From Azospirillum rugosum (GTDB lineage Bacteria > Pseudomonadota > Alphaproteobacteria > Azospirillales > Azospirillaceae), in contig NZ_JAGINP010000034.1 of assembly GCF_017876155.1 (NCBI RefSeq), positions 21,919-85,918 of the forward strand: a DNA stretch of 64,000 nucleotides. Direction: 5' to 3'. The notes below the pieces were generated by a model. The model saw only the letters and a list, made by a program, of their open reading frames with translations. It made no database searches and was not told the DNA's origin. The position numbers and the translations under genes were made by a program. Positions 49,447 through 57,313 of this stretch are shown one piece after another (within the stretch, counting starts at the first letter, position 1; each line of letters starts with the position of its first letter).

Positions 49447-50094
49447 ATGCAGGTTCTGATTGCCGACGATCACTCCATCGTCCGCAGCGGCCTGACCCAT
49501 CTGGTCGGAGAGTTGGACGCGCAGGCGGAGGTGGTGGCCGCGACGAATTTCGCCCAGCTCAACCAATTGCTGGACGGTGCCGGTCCTTTCGACCTGATCA
49601 TCATGGATCTGCGCATGCCGGGGCTCGGCGGCCTCGACGACGTCGAGACGGTGGTGAAGCGTGTCGCCCCGGTGCCGGTCGTCGTCTTCTCCATGATCGA
49701 TTCGCCGGACGAGATGCGCGCGGTCCTGTCGCGCGGCGTGCGGGCGTTCGTGCCGAAATCGACCGACGACGTCCTGGTCGTCAACATCCTGCGTCTGGTG
49801 ATGGCTGGTGGCTCCTACGTCCCGCCGGTGCTGGGCATGCCGGGCATCGGCTCGTCCCCGGCCATGAAGCCGCCGCATCAGCCCAGCGTCTTCGACGGCA
49901 TGACGCGCCGGCAGCTGGAGGTGCTGGACCTGCTGGCCCAGGGCCTGTCGAACCAGGAGATCGGGGAGAGGCTCGGCCTCAACCTGTCCACGGTGAAGAC
50001 GCACGTCACCGGCGTGCTGAAGGCGCTCGGCGTCGGCAGCCGCACCCAGGCGGTGCTGATGGTGAAGGAATCAGGCCGCGACCGTCTGGTCTGA
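49447..50094 (+). CDS. NarL/FixJ-type response regulator
   Basis: The 215-residue protein has a receiver domain with acidic residues Asp7 and Asp8, phospho-acceptor Asp54 (LIIMDLRMPGLGG), and the conserved lysine in FVPKSTDD. A C-terminal LuxR helix-turn-helix follows (MTRRQLEVLDLLAQGLSNQE, GLNLSTVKTHVTGVLKALGV). Its 3' end overlaps the 3' end of the convergent sensor kinase gene by 24 bases. The kinase, with a PilJ/NarX-type sensor domain, is its likely partner. Confidence 0.92.
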   Translation: MQVLIADDHSIVRSGLTHLVGELDAQAEVVAATNFAQLNQLLDGAGPFDLIIMDLRMPGLGGLDDVETVVKRVAPVPVVVFSMIDSPDEMRAVLSRGVRAFVPKSTDDVLVVNILRLVMAGGSYVPPVLGMPGIGSSPAMKPPHQPSVFDGMTRRQLEVLDLLAQGLSNQEIGERLGLNLSTVKTHVTGVLKALGVGSRTQAVLMVKESGRDRLV

Positions 50095-51534
50095 ACGGAC
50101 CACCAGCGGCACGGCGACGGAAAAGACGGAGCCGCGCCCCTCCACCGACCGCACGTCCAGCCGGTGGTCGAGCAGCCGCGCCAAGCGCTCGACAATGGCA
50201 AGGCCCAGGCCGATGCCTTCGCTGCGGTCGCGGTCCGGCCGGTCGAGCTGGACGAACTCCTCGAAGATGCGCTGCCGGTCGGCCTCCGCGATTCCGCGGC
50301 CGGTGTCGTAAACCTCGATCCACAGCTGCGACCCGCGGCGCCGGCATCCCATCAGCACGCCACCCTGCTCGGTGTAGCGCACGGCGTTGGCGAGGAGGTT
50401 GCGCAGGATGCGTTCCAGCAGGAAGGGATCGCTGCGCACGACCAGCCTCGTCGGGATGACCCGAAGGCGGAGCCCCTTGTCCTCGGCCAGCCCTTCGAAT
50501 TCCGATTCCATCTGGTCGAACAGGACGGCGAGGGGGACATCCGTCGGCTTCGGCTCGACCACCCCGGATTCGAGCTTCGAAATCTCCAGGATCGCGTTCA
50601 GCAGGTCATGCATGGACCGTTGCGCCGCCCGCAGGTCCCGGACCAGGACCTGCCCGCGCGGCGTCTGGACCTGCCGTTCCAGCATGCTGGTGAACATGTT
50701 GATGGCCTGGAGCGGCTGCTTCAGGTCGTGGCCGGCGTGCGCCAGAAAGCGCGACTTGGCCAGATGCGCCTGTTCCGCCGCCTCCTTCGCGGCGTGCAGT
50801 TCGGCGGTGCGGGTGCGGACCTGCTCCTCCAGCGTCTCGTTGGCCTCCTCCAGCGCTTCGGTCATCCGCGTGATGTCGGAGAACTGGCGTTGAACGTGGC
50901 GCACCATGGGGCGGAAGATCACCACCGCCTCCGCCGCGAGGGTCAGCAGAGTCAGGAACAGGGCGACCAGGCCCAGCCGGTGCAGCGTCGCGAATCCCTG
51001 CTCCCCCGCCGACTGGTAGCGGGCGACCATGTCCTCCAGCCGGGTGAGCAGGGGGCCGAGCGCCTGGCTGACGATCGTCACCGCCTCCGGCATGTCGCGC
51101 GACACGCCGCCGGGGCCCGCGACGATCACCGCGCGCAGGGCGGCGATCTGCCTCAGCACCATGTCGTTCAGCGGCTCAGGCCCGTCGAAGTACAGCCCGC
51201 GCACGGCAACGCCCAGGGCGGAGGACGGGTTCACCTTGGTCAGGCGCCGGTGCGCGGCTTCGAACATCTCCGTCGCGTCGGCGAGCCGGCCGGTCAGGTC
51301 GCGGCGTTCGGCCTCCGATCGGGCGTTTTGCAGCTGTTCCACCAGCAGCGCCGTACGCTGCGACAGCATGCGCTGCCGGCCGGAGATGTTGATCACCTCC
51401 AGCATGTCGGCGTGCTGGTTGATGACCCGCTCCGTCGACAGGAATCCCAGGACGGTGCACAGCGCGATGACCCCCAGGGCCAGCCGGAACCGGATCGTCA
51501 TCCAGCGGGCGGTGGTGTTGCCGATTGGGACCAT
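50071..51534 (-). CDS. Sensor histidine kinase with PilJ/NarX-type input domain
   Basis: The 487-residue membrane kinase has a first helix at about 17-35. The periplasmic domain opens with INISGRQRMLSQRTALL, the signature of the NarX/PilJ sensing domain. A second helix lies at about 187-207 and a coiled-coil linker at 225-262. The H-box (FLAHAGHDLKQPLQAINMF) carries His269, and the ATPase domain has LRNLLANAVRYTEQGG, DTGRGI and GIGLGLAIVERLA. The ATG at 51534 follows GGAAGGAAGACG. Ligand is unknown; the fold suggests nitrate, nitrite or a related anion. Confidence 0.9.
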   Translation of the reverse strand: MVPIGNTTARWMTIRFRLALGVIALCTVLGFLSTERVINQHADMLEVINISGRQRMLSQRTALLVEQLQNARSEAERRDLTGRLADATEMFEAAHRRLTKVNPSSALGVAVRGLYFDGPEPLNDMVLRQIAALRAVIVAGPGGVSRDMPEAVTIVSQALGPLLTRLEDMVARYQSAGEQGFATLHRLGLVALFLTLLTLAAEAVVIFRPMVRHVQRQFSDITRMTEALEEANETLEEQVRTRTAELHAAKEAAEQAHLAKSRFLAHAGHDLKQPLQAINMFTSMLERQVQTPRGQVLVRDLRAAQRSMHDLLNAILEISKLESGVVEPKPTDVPLAVLFDQMESEFEGLAEDKGLRLRVIPTRLVVRSDPFLLERILRNLLANAVRYTEQGGVLMGCRRRGSQLWIEVYDTGRGIAEADRQRIFEEFVQLDRPDRDRSEGIGLGLAIVERLARLLDHRLDVRSVEGRGSVFSVAVPLVVRSDQTVAA

Positions 51535-51689
51535 GCGGATCGTCTTCCTTCCTGGCGTGCCGGGGTGCTTGCGCCGCTGTTTGACGCCGGTCAAGGCGCG
51601 CCGGCCCCAGAAGCCATGACAGTAAACGCAAATTCGGTGCCAACCAAAGGCCGGTCGCACGCTGCGGCCAAAGGCCAGGGGAGTTCAAC

Positions 51690-52190
51690 ATGGCGGTGAG
51701 CCGCGCGGGTCTGTTGAGGGGGAGGTTCCGTCCGGACGCGAACGCGATCCGGCCTCCCTGGGCCCTGGTTGACGCGCAGGCCTTCGCATCGGCCTGCGAC
51801 GCCTGCGGGCGCTGCGGTCCCGCATGCCCGGAAGGCATCATCGCCGTCGACCGGATCGGCCGCCCGCAGATCGACTTCGCCAAAGGCGGGTGCAGCTTCT
51901 GTGGCGCCTGCGCGGACCGCTGCCCGACCGGGGCGCTGTCGCGGGTGGAGGAGGGGAGTCCCTGGTCTCTGGTCGCGACCATCGGGGCCGCGTGCCTGTC
52001 GCTCGCCGGCACCGATTGCCGGATGTGCCAGGACCATTGCGATCCGGCGGCCATCCGTTTCCGCCCGCTGGGCCGTGGACGCTGGCTGCCGACCGTCGAA
52101 GAGGCGGACTGCACCGGCTGCGGCGCCTGCGTCGCGGTGTGCCCGGTCGGTGCCGTGTCGGTGGTATCGCGGCGAAACGGCGACGCGTGA
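51690..52190 (+). CDS. napF: NapF-type ferredoxin
   Basis: The 166-residue cytoplasmic iron-sulfur protein has four cysteine groups: CDACGRCGPACP, CSFCGACADRCP, CRMCQDHCDP and CTGCGACVAVCP. This four-group layout and the N-terminal LLRGRF segment match NapF, which helps mature the periplasmic nitrate reductase NapA. No other nap genes are in the window. It is divergent from the sensor kinase, which has a NarX-like sensing domain, so a nitrate-respiration theme is likely. Confidence 0.85.
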   Translation: MAVSRAGLLRGRFRPDANAIRPPWALVDAQAFASACDACGRCGPACPEGIIAVDRIGRPQIDFAKGGCSFCGACADRCPTGALSRVEEGSPWSLVATIGAACLSLAGTDCRMCQDHCDPAAIRFRPLGRGRWLPTVEEADCTGCGACVAVCPVGAVSVVSRRNGDA

Positions 52191-52203
52191 CGGCCTTATG
52201 ACG

Positions 52204-52228
52204 GGAACGTCGCCGTCAAGTGCCTGTT
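52204..52228 (+). promoter_or_regulatory. Candidate EcfG/RpoE2-type promoter
   Basis: GGAAC (52204-52208), 17 bases and GTT (52226-52228) lie 43 bases ahead of the DUF4383 gene and match the alphaproteobacterial general-stress pattern. Confidence 0.4.
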
Positions 52229-52270
52229 GGTAGGGCAACTTGTCCCTGTTCTGCCAACGGAGAGAGCCCC

Positions 52271-52708
52271 ATGTGGTGGCGCAACGTGACCCTGATCTAC
52301 GCCGTGGCCTTCACCGCCATCGGAATCCTCGGCTTCGTCCCCACCTTCCTGTCGCCGCCGCCCGAGGGCATGACGCTGGCGGTCGAATCCTTCCACGGGT
52401 ACCTGCTCGGCCTGTTCCCGGTGAACCTGCTGCACAACGTCGTGCATCTTCTGTTCGGGCTTTGGGCCTTCTTCGCCTATTTCTCCGGACGGCTGGCCTC
52501 GCGCGGATATTTGAAGAGCGTCGCAGTCATCTACGCCGTATTCACCGTCATGGGCCTGATCCCCGGCCTGAACACGCTCTTCGGCCTGGTCCCGCTGCAC
52601 GGCAACGACATCTGGCTGCACGCGCTCCTGGCCATCGTGGCGGGTGTCGTCGGCTATGCGGTGCACGAGCCGGAAGCCGAAGCGACCCGCGCGGAGTGGC
52701 GCGCGTAA
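52271..52708 (+). CDS. DUF4383-like four-helix membrane protein
   Basis: The ATG at 52271, after GGAGAGAG, gives 145 residues with four hydrophobic helices: VTLIYAVAFTAIGILGFVPT, LFPVNLLHNVVHLLFGLWAF, VAVIYAVFTVMGLIPGLNTL and WLHALLAIVAGVVGYAV. The NLLHNVVHLLFGLWA motif fits DUF4383. The function of the family is unknown, but a possible stress promoter lies just upstream. A longer in-frame start is rejected because it would add a cysteine-containing stretch without homology. Confidence 0.78.
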   Translation: MWWRNVTLIYAVAFTAIGILGFVPTFLSPPPEGMTLAVESFHGYLLGLFPVNLLHNVVHLLFGLWAFFAYFSGRLASRGYLKSVAVIYAVFTVMGLIPGLNTLFGLVPLHGNDIWLHALLAIVAGVVGYAVHEPEAEATRAEWRA

Positions 52709-52790
52709 CGCCTGCCCCCCGAGTCCAACGGCCGGCGGTGACCGCCGGCTTGGCGGCCGACCTCCCTTCACGATCCCAGAGCGACGCCGC

Positions 52791-55700
52791 ATGAACCTTC
52801 CCGAAGGGGTGACCGACTCCGGACGCCGTGTGCTCCACGGCGTTCCGGACGGGTACGACGCGTGGGTGCTGGCCGATTTGGCACGGCGCTCGCCAGTGGG
52901 CATCGTCCTCCACATCGCCGAGGACAGCCGCCGCATGGAGCGGTTGAGCCGCAACCTGCGCAGGGTGGCGACCGACGCCGAAATCCTGACCTTTCCCGCC
53001 TGGGACACGCTGCCCTACGACCGTGCGTCCCCATCGGCTTGCGTCGCCGGGCGGCGGATCGCCACGCTGGCGCGTCTTGGGCAGCCGGCGACCGGCCCAC
53101 GGATCGTCGTCACCAGCGTCGGCGGCCTGCTGCGCCGGCTGCCGCCGGCCGACGCTTTGTCAGACGGTGCGCTCCGCCTTGCCGCGGACCGTCCGACCGA
53201 TCCGGAGTCGCTGCGTGGCTGGCTGTTCCGCAACGGCTATGGCCCGGCCGCGGAGGCGCGCGATCCCGGCGACGTGCTGTTCGGCGACGACGAGATCCTG
53301 GTGGCAGACCCCAGCCGGCCGGAGCCGCTGTGCATTCCTCTGCCGGACGCTCGGGTCGACGCGGAACTGCGGCCACTGTCGGAGGTGCCGCTCACCGAAG
53401 CCACCATGGCCCGCTTTTCGACCGCATACCTTGCGGTCTTCGGTGCTGAAGCGGAAGGCGACGCCTTGTTCCAGGCGGTGCGGGCCGGGCGGCGCTACGC
53501 CGGCATGGAGCAGTGGCTGCCCCTGTTTTTCCCAAACACCGACAGCCTGTTCGACCGCCTGCCCAACGCGATCTTGTCGATGGACGAGGGCACGGAAGCC
53601 ATGCGCGACGCGCGGCTGGAGCAGGCGCGCCATGCCTTTGAGTCGCGACAGCGCCAGATGGCCGCGTCGGAAAAGGCGGGGCTGCCGGCCTACCGCCCCC
53701 TGCCGCCGGAGGATGTTTTCCTCGACACGGCGGCGTGGGAGGACGGGCTGGCGGAGCGCGCCGTCGTGGTTCTGTCGGGCGGCGAGGGAAGCCCGGACGC
53801 CGGCGGGCGTCCTCTGACCCTGACCGGTGACGATGAGGAGGAGCGCGTCGCCGCGCTGCGCGCCGAGCGCCGCCGCGTGCTGATCGCCGTCGACGACCCG
53901 GGGCGCCGGAAGGGCTTTGCCCGTCACCTTCGCCGCGAAGGGGTGGATGCGGCCGTCGCGGAGGACGCCACTGAAGAGGATGCCGTCGCCGTGGTGGCGC
54001 TCGACCTCGACGCGGGATTCCAGGCGCCCGGCCTTGCCGTCGTGACCGCGGCGGAAGTGCTGGGGGAGGTGGTGGCGCGGCCGAGCCGGCGGCGGTCGCG
54101 CCGTCTGGTGGACGACCTGCAGGCGGAGGCGACCGAGCTTGCGCCGGGGAACCTGGTCGTCCATCTGGACCACGGGATCGGCCTGACCGATGGGCTGGAG
54201 ACGCTGGAGGCGACCGGCGCGCCGCACGACTGCCTGCGCGTCCTCTACCGCGACGAGGCCAAGACCTATGTTCCGGTGGAGCACCTGGACCAGGTCTGGC
54301 CCTTCGGCGCGGCCAGCGGGGCCGCTCCGCTCGACCGGCTGGGCGGCTCCGTGTGGGCGCAGCGGCGCGAGTCCGTGGCGGAATCCCTGCGCGTCGCGGC
54401 GGCCACCCTGGTCCGCACCCAGGCCGAACGGGCCATGGCCCGAACCGACCCGATCCGGGCGGAACGCCGCGCCTACACCCGCTTTGCCGACCGTTTCCCG
54501 CACGAGGAGACGCCGGACCAGCAGACGGCCATCGACGCGGTCCTGGGCGATCTCGCGTCCAGCCGGCTGATGGATAGGCTCGTCTGCGCCGACGTCGGAT
54601 TCGGCAAGACCGAGGTGGCGCTGCGCGCCGCCTTCGCCGTGGCGATGGCCGGCCGGCAGGTGGCGGTGGTTGCCCCGACGACCCCGCTCAGCCACCAGCA
54701 TCTGGAGGAGTTCCGGGAGCGCTTCGCCGGCTTCGGCGTCACCATTGCCGAACTGGCCCGCAACGTCTCGCCGTCGGAGGCGAAGGCGGTGAAGGAGGGG
54801 CTTAAGAGCGGCGACATCCGGATCGTGATCGGCACCCACGCGCTGCTCAGCCCGGGCGTGGCCTTCGCCGACCTCGGCCTGCTTGTGGTGGACGAGGAGC
54901 AGCGGCTGGGCGTGAAGCAGAAGGAACGGCTGAAGGCGATGGCCACCGGCACCCATGTGCTGACCCTGACCGCCACGCCGATCCCGCGTACCTTGCAGCT
55001 GGCCATGGCGGGGCTGCGCGACCTGTCGGTGATCGCGACTCCGCCGTTGCGGCGCCGGCCGGTGCGGACGGAGTTCATTCCCTTCGACCTGGATGTCGTG
55101 GCCGAGGCGCTTCGCGCCGAGCGGACGCGAGGCGGCCAGGCCTTCTACGTCTGCCCGCGCATCGACGACCTGGAGGAGGTGCGCGCGCGTCTGACCGCCA
55201 TGGTTCCGGAATTCCGGGTCATCGAGGCGCATGGGAAGATGAAGCCCGATGCGCTGGACGACGCCATGACAGCCTTCGCCGACGGGGCGGGCGACTTGCT
55301 GCTCGCCACCAACATCGTCGAGACCGGGCTGAACATTCCCAACGCCAACACGCTGATCGTGCACCGCGCGGACCGCTTCGGGCTGGCGCAGCTCCACCAG
55401 TTGCGCGGCCGTGTGGGACGGGCGGCGGTGCAGGGACGCTGCTGGCTGACCGTGGAGGACGGGGAAGAGCTGTCCGAAGCCGCCCGCACGCGCCTGCAGG
55501 TGCTGACACGGCTGGACCGGCCCGGCGCCGGGTTCGAGCTGGCCGCGCGCGACCTCGGCCTGCGCGGCGCCGGCGACCTGCTGGGGGAGGAGCAGTCCGG
55601 AAACCTGCGCGACGTCGGGGCGGACCTGTTCCAGGAGATGCTGAGGCAGGCGGTGGAGGCCGCCCACGCCGGGCGCCCCGTGCCGACGATCATTCCGCCG

Positions 55701-56204
55701 CGCGTCACGCTGGGGCAGCCGGTGCTGATCCCCGACGACTACATCCGTGACTCCAACCTGCGGCTCGCCGTCTACCGCCGCCTCGCCACGCTGGACGATC
55801 CGGAGGAGCGGGAAGGGTTCGCCGCCGTCATCGCCGACCGCTTCGGCCCGTTGCCGGAGACGTTGGAAACGCTGATGGAACTCGGCGCCTTGAAGTGTCT
55901 CAGCCGGGAAGCCGGGGTGGCCGCGCTCGACATTGGCCCGAACGGCGCGCTGTTCGCCTTTGCGGACGACACGATGCCCGACGCGGATGCCCTGGACCGG
56001 TTGGTGGAGCGGCGCGCGGGGCTGAAGCGCCGGCCCGACGGCCGGCTCGTCCTGGCGGCCGGCGACCGCGGCGACGAGGCCTTTCGCCGCGCGGTGCGTC
56101 GCCTGTTGCGGGATCTCGTGCGCCTGCGGGACGCTCCTCAGGCGCCCAGCGTCTCAGTGGCTGATTCGGTGAAGCCGCAGGTCGCCAGGGCCGCGCGCAT
56201 GTGA
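52791..56204 (+). CDS. mfd: Transcription-repair coupling factor
   Basis: Mfd removes stalled RNA polymerase and recruits UvrA to lesions. The 1137-residue protein has the UvrB-like N-terminal module (TFPAWDTLPYDRASPS), the RNA polymerase-interaction domain near residue 455 (LAPGNLVVHLDHGIGL), and the RecG-like translocase: Walker A DVGFGKTEVALR near 600, DEEQ box near 700, TATPIPRTLQLAM, and QLHQLRGRVGR near 867. The C-terminal TRCF domain follows. The ATG at 52791 gives a normal N-terminus. The last 67 bases overlap the convergent rluA-family gene. Confidence 0.96.
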   Translation: MNLPEGVTDSGRRVLHGVPDGYDAWVLADLARRSPVGIVLHIAEDSRRMERLSRNLRRVATDAEILTFPAWDTLPYDRASPSACVAGRRIATLARLGQPATGPRIVVTSVGGLLRRLPPADALSDGALRLAADRPTDPESLRGWLFRNGYGPAAEARDPGDVLFGDDEILVADPSRPEPLCIPLPDARVDAELRPLSEVPLTEATMARFSTAYLAVFGAEAEGDALFQAVRAGRRYAGMEQWLPLFFPNTDSLFDRLPNAILSMDEGTEAMRDARLEQARHAFESRQRQMAASEKAGLPAYRPLPPEDVFLDTAAWEDGLAERAVVVLSGGEGSPDAGGRPLTLTGDDEEERVAALRAERRRVLIAVDDPGRRKGFARHLRREGVDAAVAEDATEEDAVAVVALDLDAGFQAPGLAVVTAAEVLGEVVARPSRRRSRRLVDDLQAEATELAPGNLVVHLDHGIGLTDGLETLEATGAPHDCLRVLYRDEAKTYVPVEHLDQVWPFGAASGAAPLDRLGGSVWAQRRESVAESLRVAAATLVRTQAERAMARTDPIRAERRAYTRFADRFPHEETPDQQTAIDAVLGDLASSRLMDRLVCADVGFGKTEVALRAAFAVAMAGRQVAVVAPTTPLSHQHLEEFRERFAGFGVTIAELARNVSPSEAKAVKEGLKSGDIRIVIGTHALLSPGVAFADLGLLVVDEEQRLGVKQKERLKAMATGTHVLTLTATPIPRTLQLAMAGLRDLSVIATPPLRRRPVRTEFIPFDLDVVAEALRAERTRGGQAFYVCPRIDDLEEVRARLTAMVPEFRVIEAHGKMKPDALDDAMTAFADGAGDLLLATNIVETGLNIPNANTLIVHRADRFGLAQLHQLRGRVGRAAVQGRCWLTVEDGEELSEAARTRLQVLTRLDRPGAGFELAARDLGLRGAGDLLGEEQSGNLRDVGADLFQEMLRQAVEAAHAGRPVPTIIPPRVTLGQPVLIPDDYIRDSNLRLAVYRRLATLDDPEEREGFAAVIADRFGPLPETLETLMELGALKCLSREAGVAALDIGPNGALFAFADDTMPDADALDRLVERRAGLKRRPDGRLVLAAGDRGDEAFRRAVRRLLRDLVRLRDAPQAPSVSVADSVKPQVARAARM

Positions 56205-56839
56205 GCGGGCACCGGCGCCACCGCGCCGACCGGCTCGCGCGATGGATAGAGGGGCAGGGTGATCGCGCGGGAATGCAGGTGCAGCGGGCGGTCACCCGGC
56301 CCGCCATACTGCGGGTCGCCCAGCAGGGGGCAGCCCAGCGCGGTCGCGCAATGGACGCGGATCTGGTGGGTGCGGCCGGTGTGCGGCTTCAACTCCAGCC
56401 AAGTGATGCCGTCGCCGCGGCCCATCACTTTGTAGTCGGTGACCGCCGATTGCCCATCGTCGGCGACGACGATGCGCCAGCCGCCGGTCTTGTTGCTTTG
56501 CTTCTTCAGCGGCAGCTCGATGCGGCCCTGCTCCTGCGGCGGCGTGCCGGCGACGACGGCCCAATAGGTCTTGTCGACCTTGCCGTCCTGGAACAGCTTG
56601 CCGAGCTTGCGCAGCGCCTTGGGATGCCGCCCGAGGATCAGGCAGCCGGACGTGTCGCGGTCGAGCCGATGAGCCAGGCCGGGCGGCTTCGGAAAGCCGA
56701 AGCGCAGCGCGTCGAAATACCGCTCCAGGTTCGGCCCGCCACCGGGTCCGGCATGGACCGGCACGCCGGCCGGCTTGTCGAGGATGAGCATCAGCCCGTC
56801 GCGGTACAGCACGCGGGCCTGGATTTGTTCGGGAGTCAT
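56138..56839 (-). CDS. RluA-family RNA pseudouridine synthase
   Basis: The 233-residue enzyme has the catalytic motif LAHRLDRDTSGCLILGRHPK with the active Asp, the early LDKPAGVPVHAG strand, and HTGRTHQIRVHCATALGCPL near the C-terminus. It lacks an S4 domain, so it is like RluA/TruC-type enzymes that modify rRNA or tRNA uridines. The exact site is not readable. The 3' end overlaps the mfd 3' end on the opposite strand by 67 bases. Confidence 0.92.
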   Translation of the reverse strand: MTPEQIQARVLYRDGLMLILDKPAGVPVHAGPGGGPNLERYFDALRFGFPKPPGLAHRLDRDTSGCLILGRHPKALRKLGKLFQDGKVDKTYWAVVAGTPPQEQGRIELPLKKQSNKTGGWRIVVADDGQSAVTDYKVMGRGDGITWLELKPHTGRTHQIRVHCATALGCPLLGDPQYGGPGDRPLHLHSRAITLPLYPSREPVGAVAPVPAHMRAALATCGFTESATETLGA

Positions 56840-56862
56840 GCTGTCTTTAACCAGCGAGGCGC

Positions 56863-57207
56863 TCAGTCCTCGTCGTCCTCATCGTCAATCGGAGCGTGGT
56901 CCGTCGCCAGCACGTCTGGCCGCGCTGCCGCCAGTGCCAGCAGAACGGCGCGCACCGACTCCGGCGCGTGCTCCTCACCGGCGACCAGCGCCACCAGATC
57001 GTCCGTCACGGCGGGCGGAGCGGGAACGCGGCGCCGGATGGCGCCGATTTCCTTCTCGATCGCCTTGCGCTCCTCCGCCACGTCGTTGGCGTAGTGGGTC
57101 TGGTAGCGCATGGAGAAATCGTGCAGGCGCCGGTTGACGATGACCTCGGCGGCGAATAGGGCGCGGCGTTGGGCGTCGGCGACTTTGGCGGTCAGGTCAT
57201 CGGACAT
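56863..57207 (-). CDS. Conserved hypothetical protein
   Basis: The 114-residue protein, from the ATG at 57207, begins MSDDLTAKVADAQRRALFAA and is charged and helical (EERKAIEKEIGAIRRRV), ending in an acidic DDEDDED tail. No family is recognised. It is 23 bases upstream of the rluA-family gene on the same strand and may be co-transcribed with it. In-frame codons further upstream run into a palindrome and are not used. Confidence 0.6.
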   Translation of the reverse strand: MSDDLTAKVADAQRRALFAAEVIVNRRLHDFSMRYQTHYANDVAEERKAIEKEIGAIRRRVPAPPAVTDDLVALVAGEEHAPESVRAVLLALAAARPDVLATDHAPIDDEDDED

Positions 57208-57248
57208 TCTTGGGTCCTTGATGCTGGGGGAGACCATGCCCTCACCCT

Positions 57249-57299
57249 CCCGCGGCACGGCCGCGGGTCCTTCCCTCTCCCGCCGGGGGCGGGAGAGGG
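57249..57299 (-). repeat. Double palindrome between the fumarase and 57207 genes
   Basis: Two adjacent hairpins are present. CCCGCGGC (57249-57256) pairs with GCCGCGGG (57260-57267), and the 12-base arms at 57273-57284 and 57288-57299 (CCCTCTCCCGCC and its complement) are perfect. The composition resembles dispersed GC-rich palindromic repeats. It lies just downstream of the fumarase stop and may limit read-through. Confidence 0.7.
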
Positions 57300-57313
57300 G
57301 GAGATTGCCGGGA

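Noticed and set aside
53160..55667. An 835-codon minus-strand frame opposite mfd
   Set aside because: It is the antisense shadow of mfd, with the compositional bias typical of such frames.
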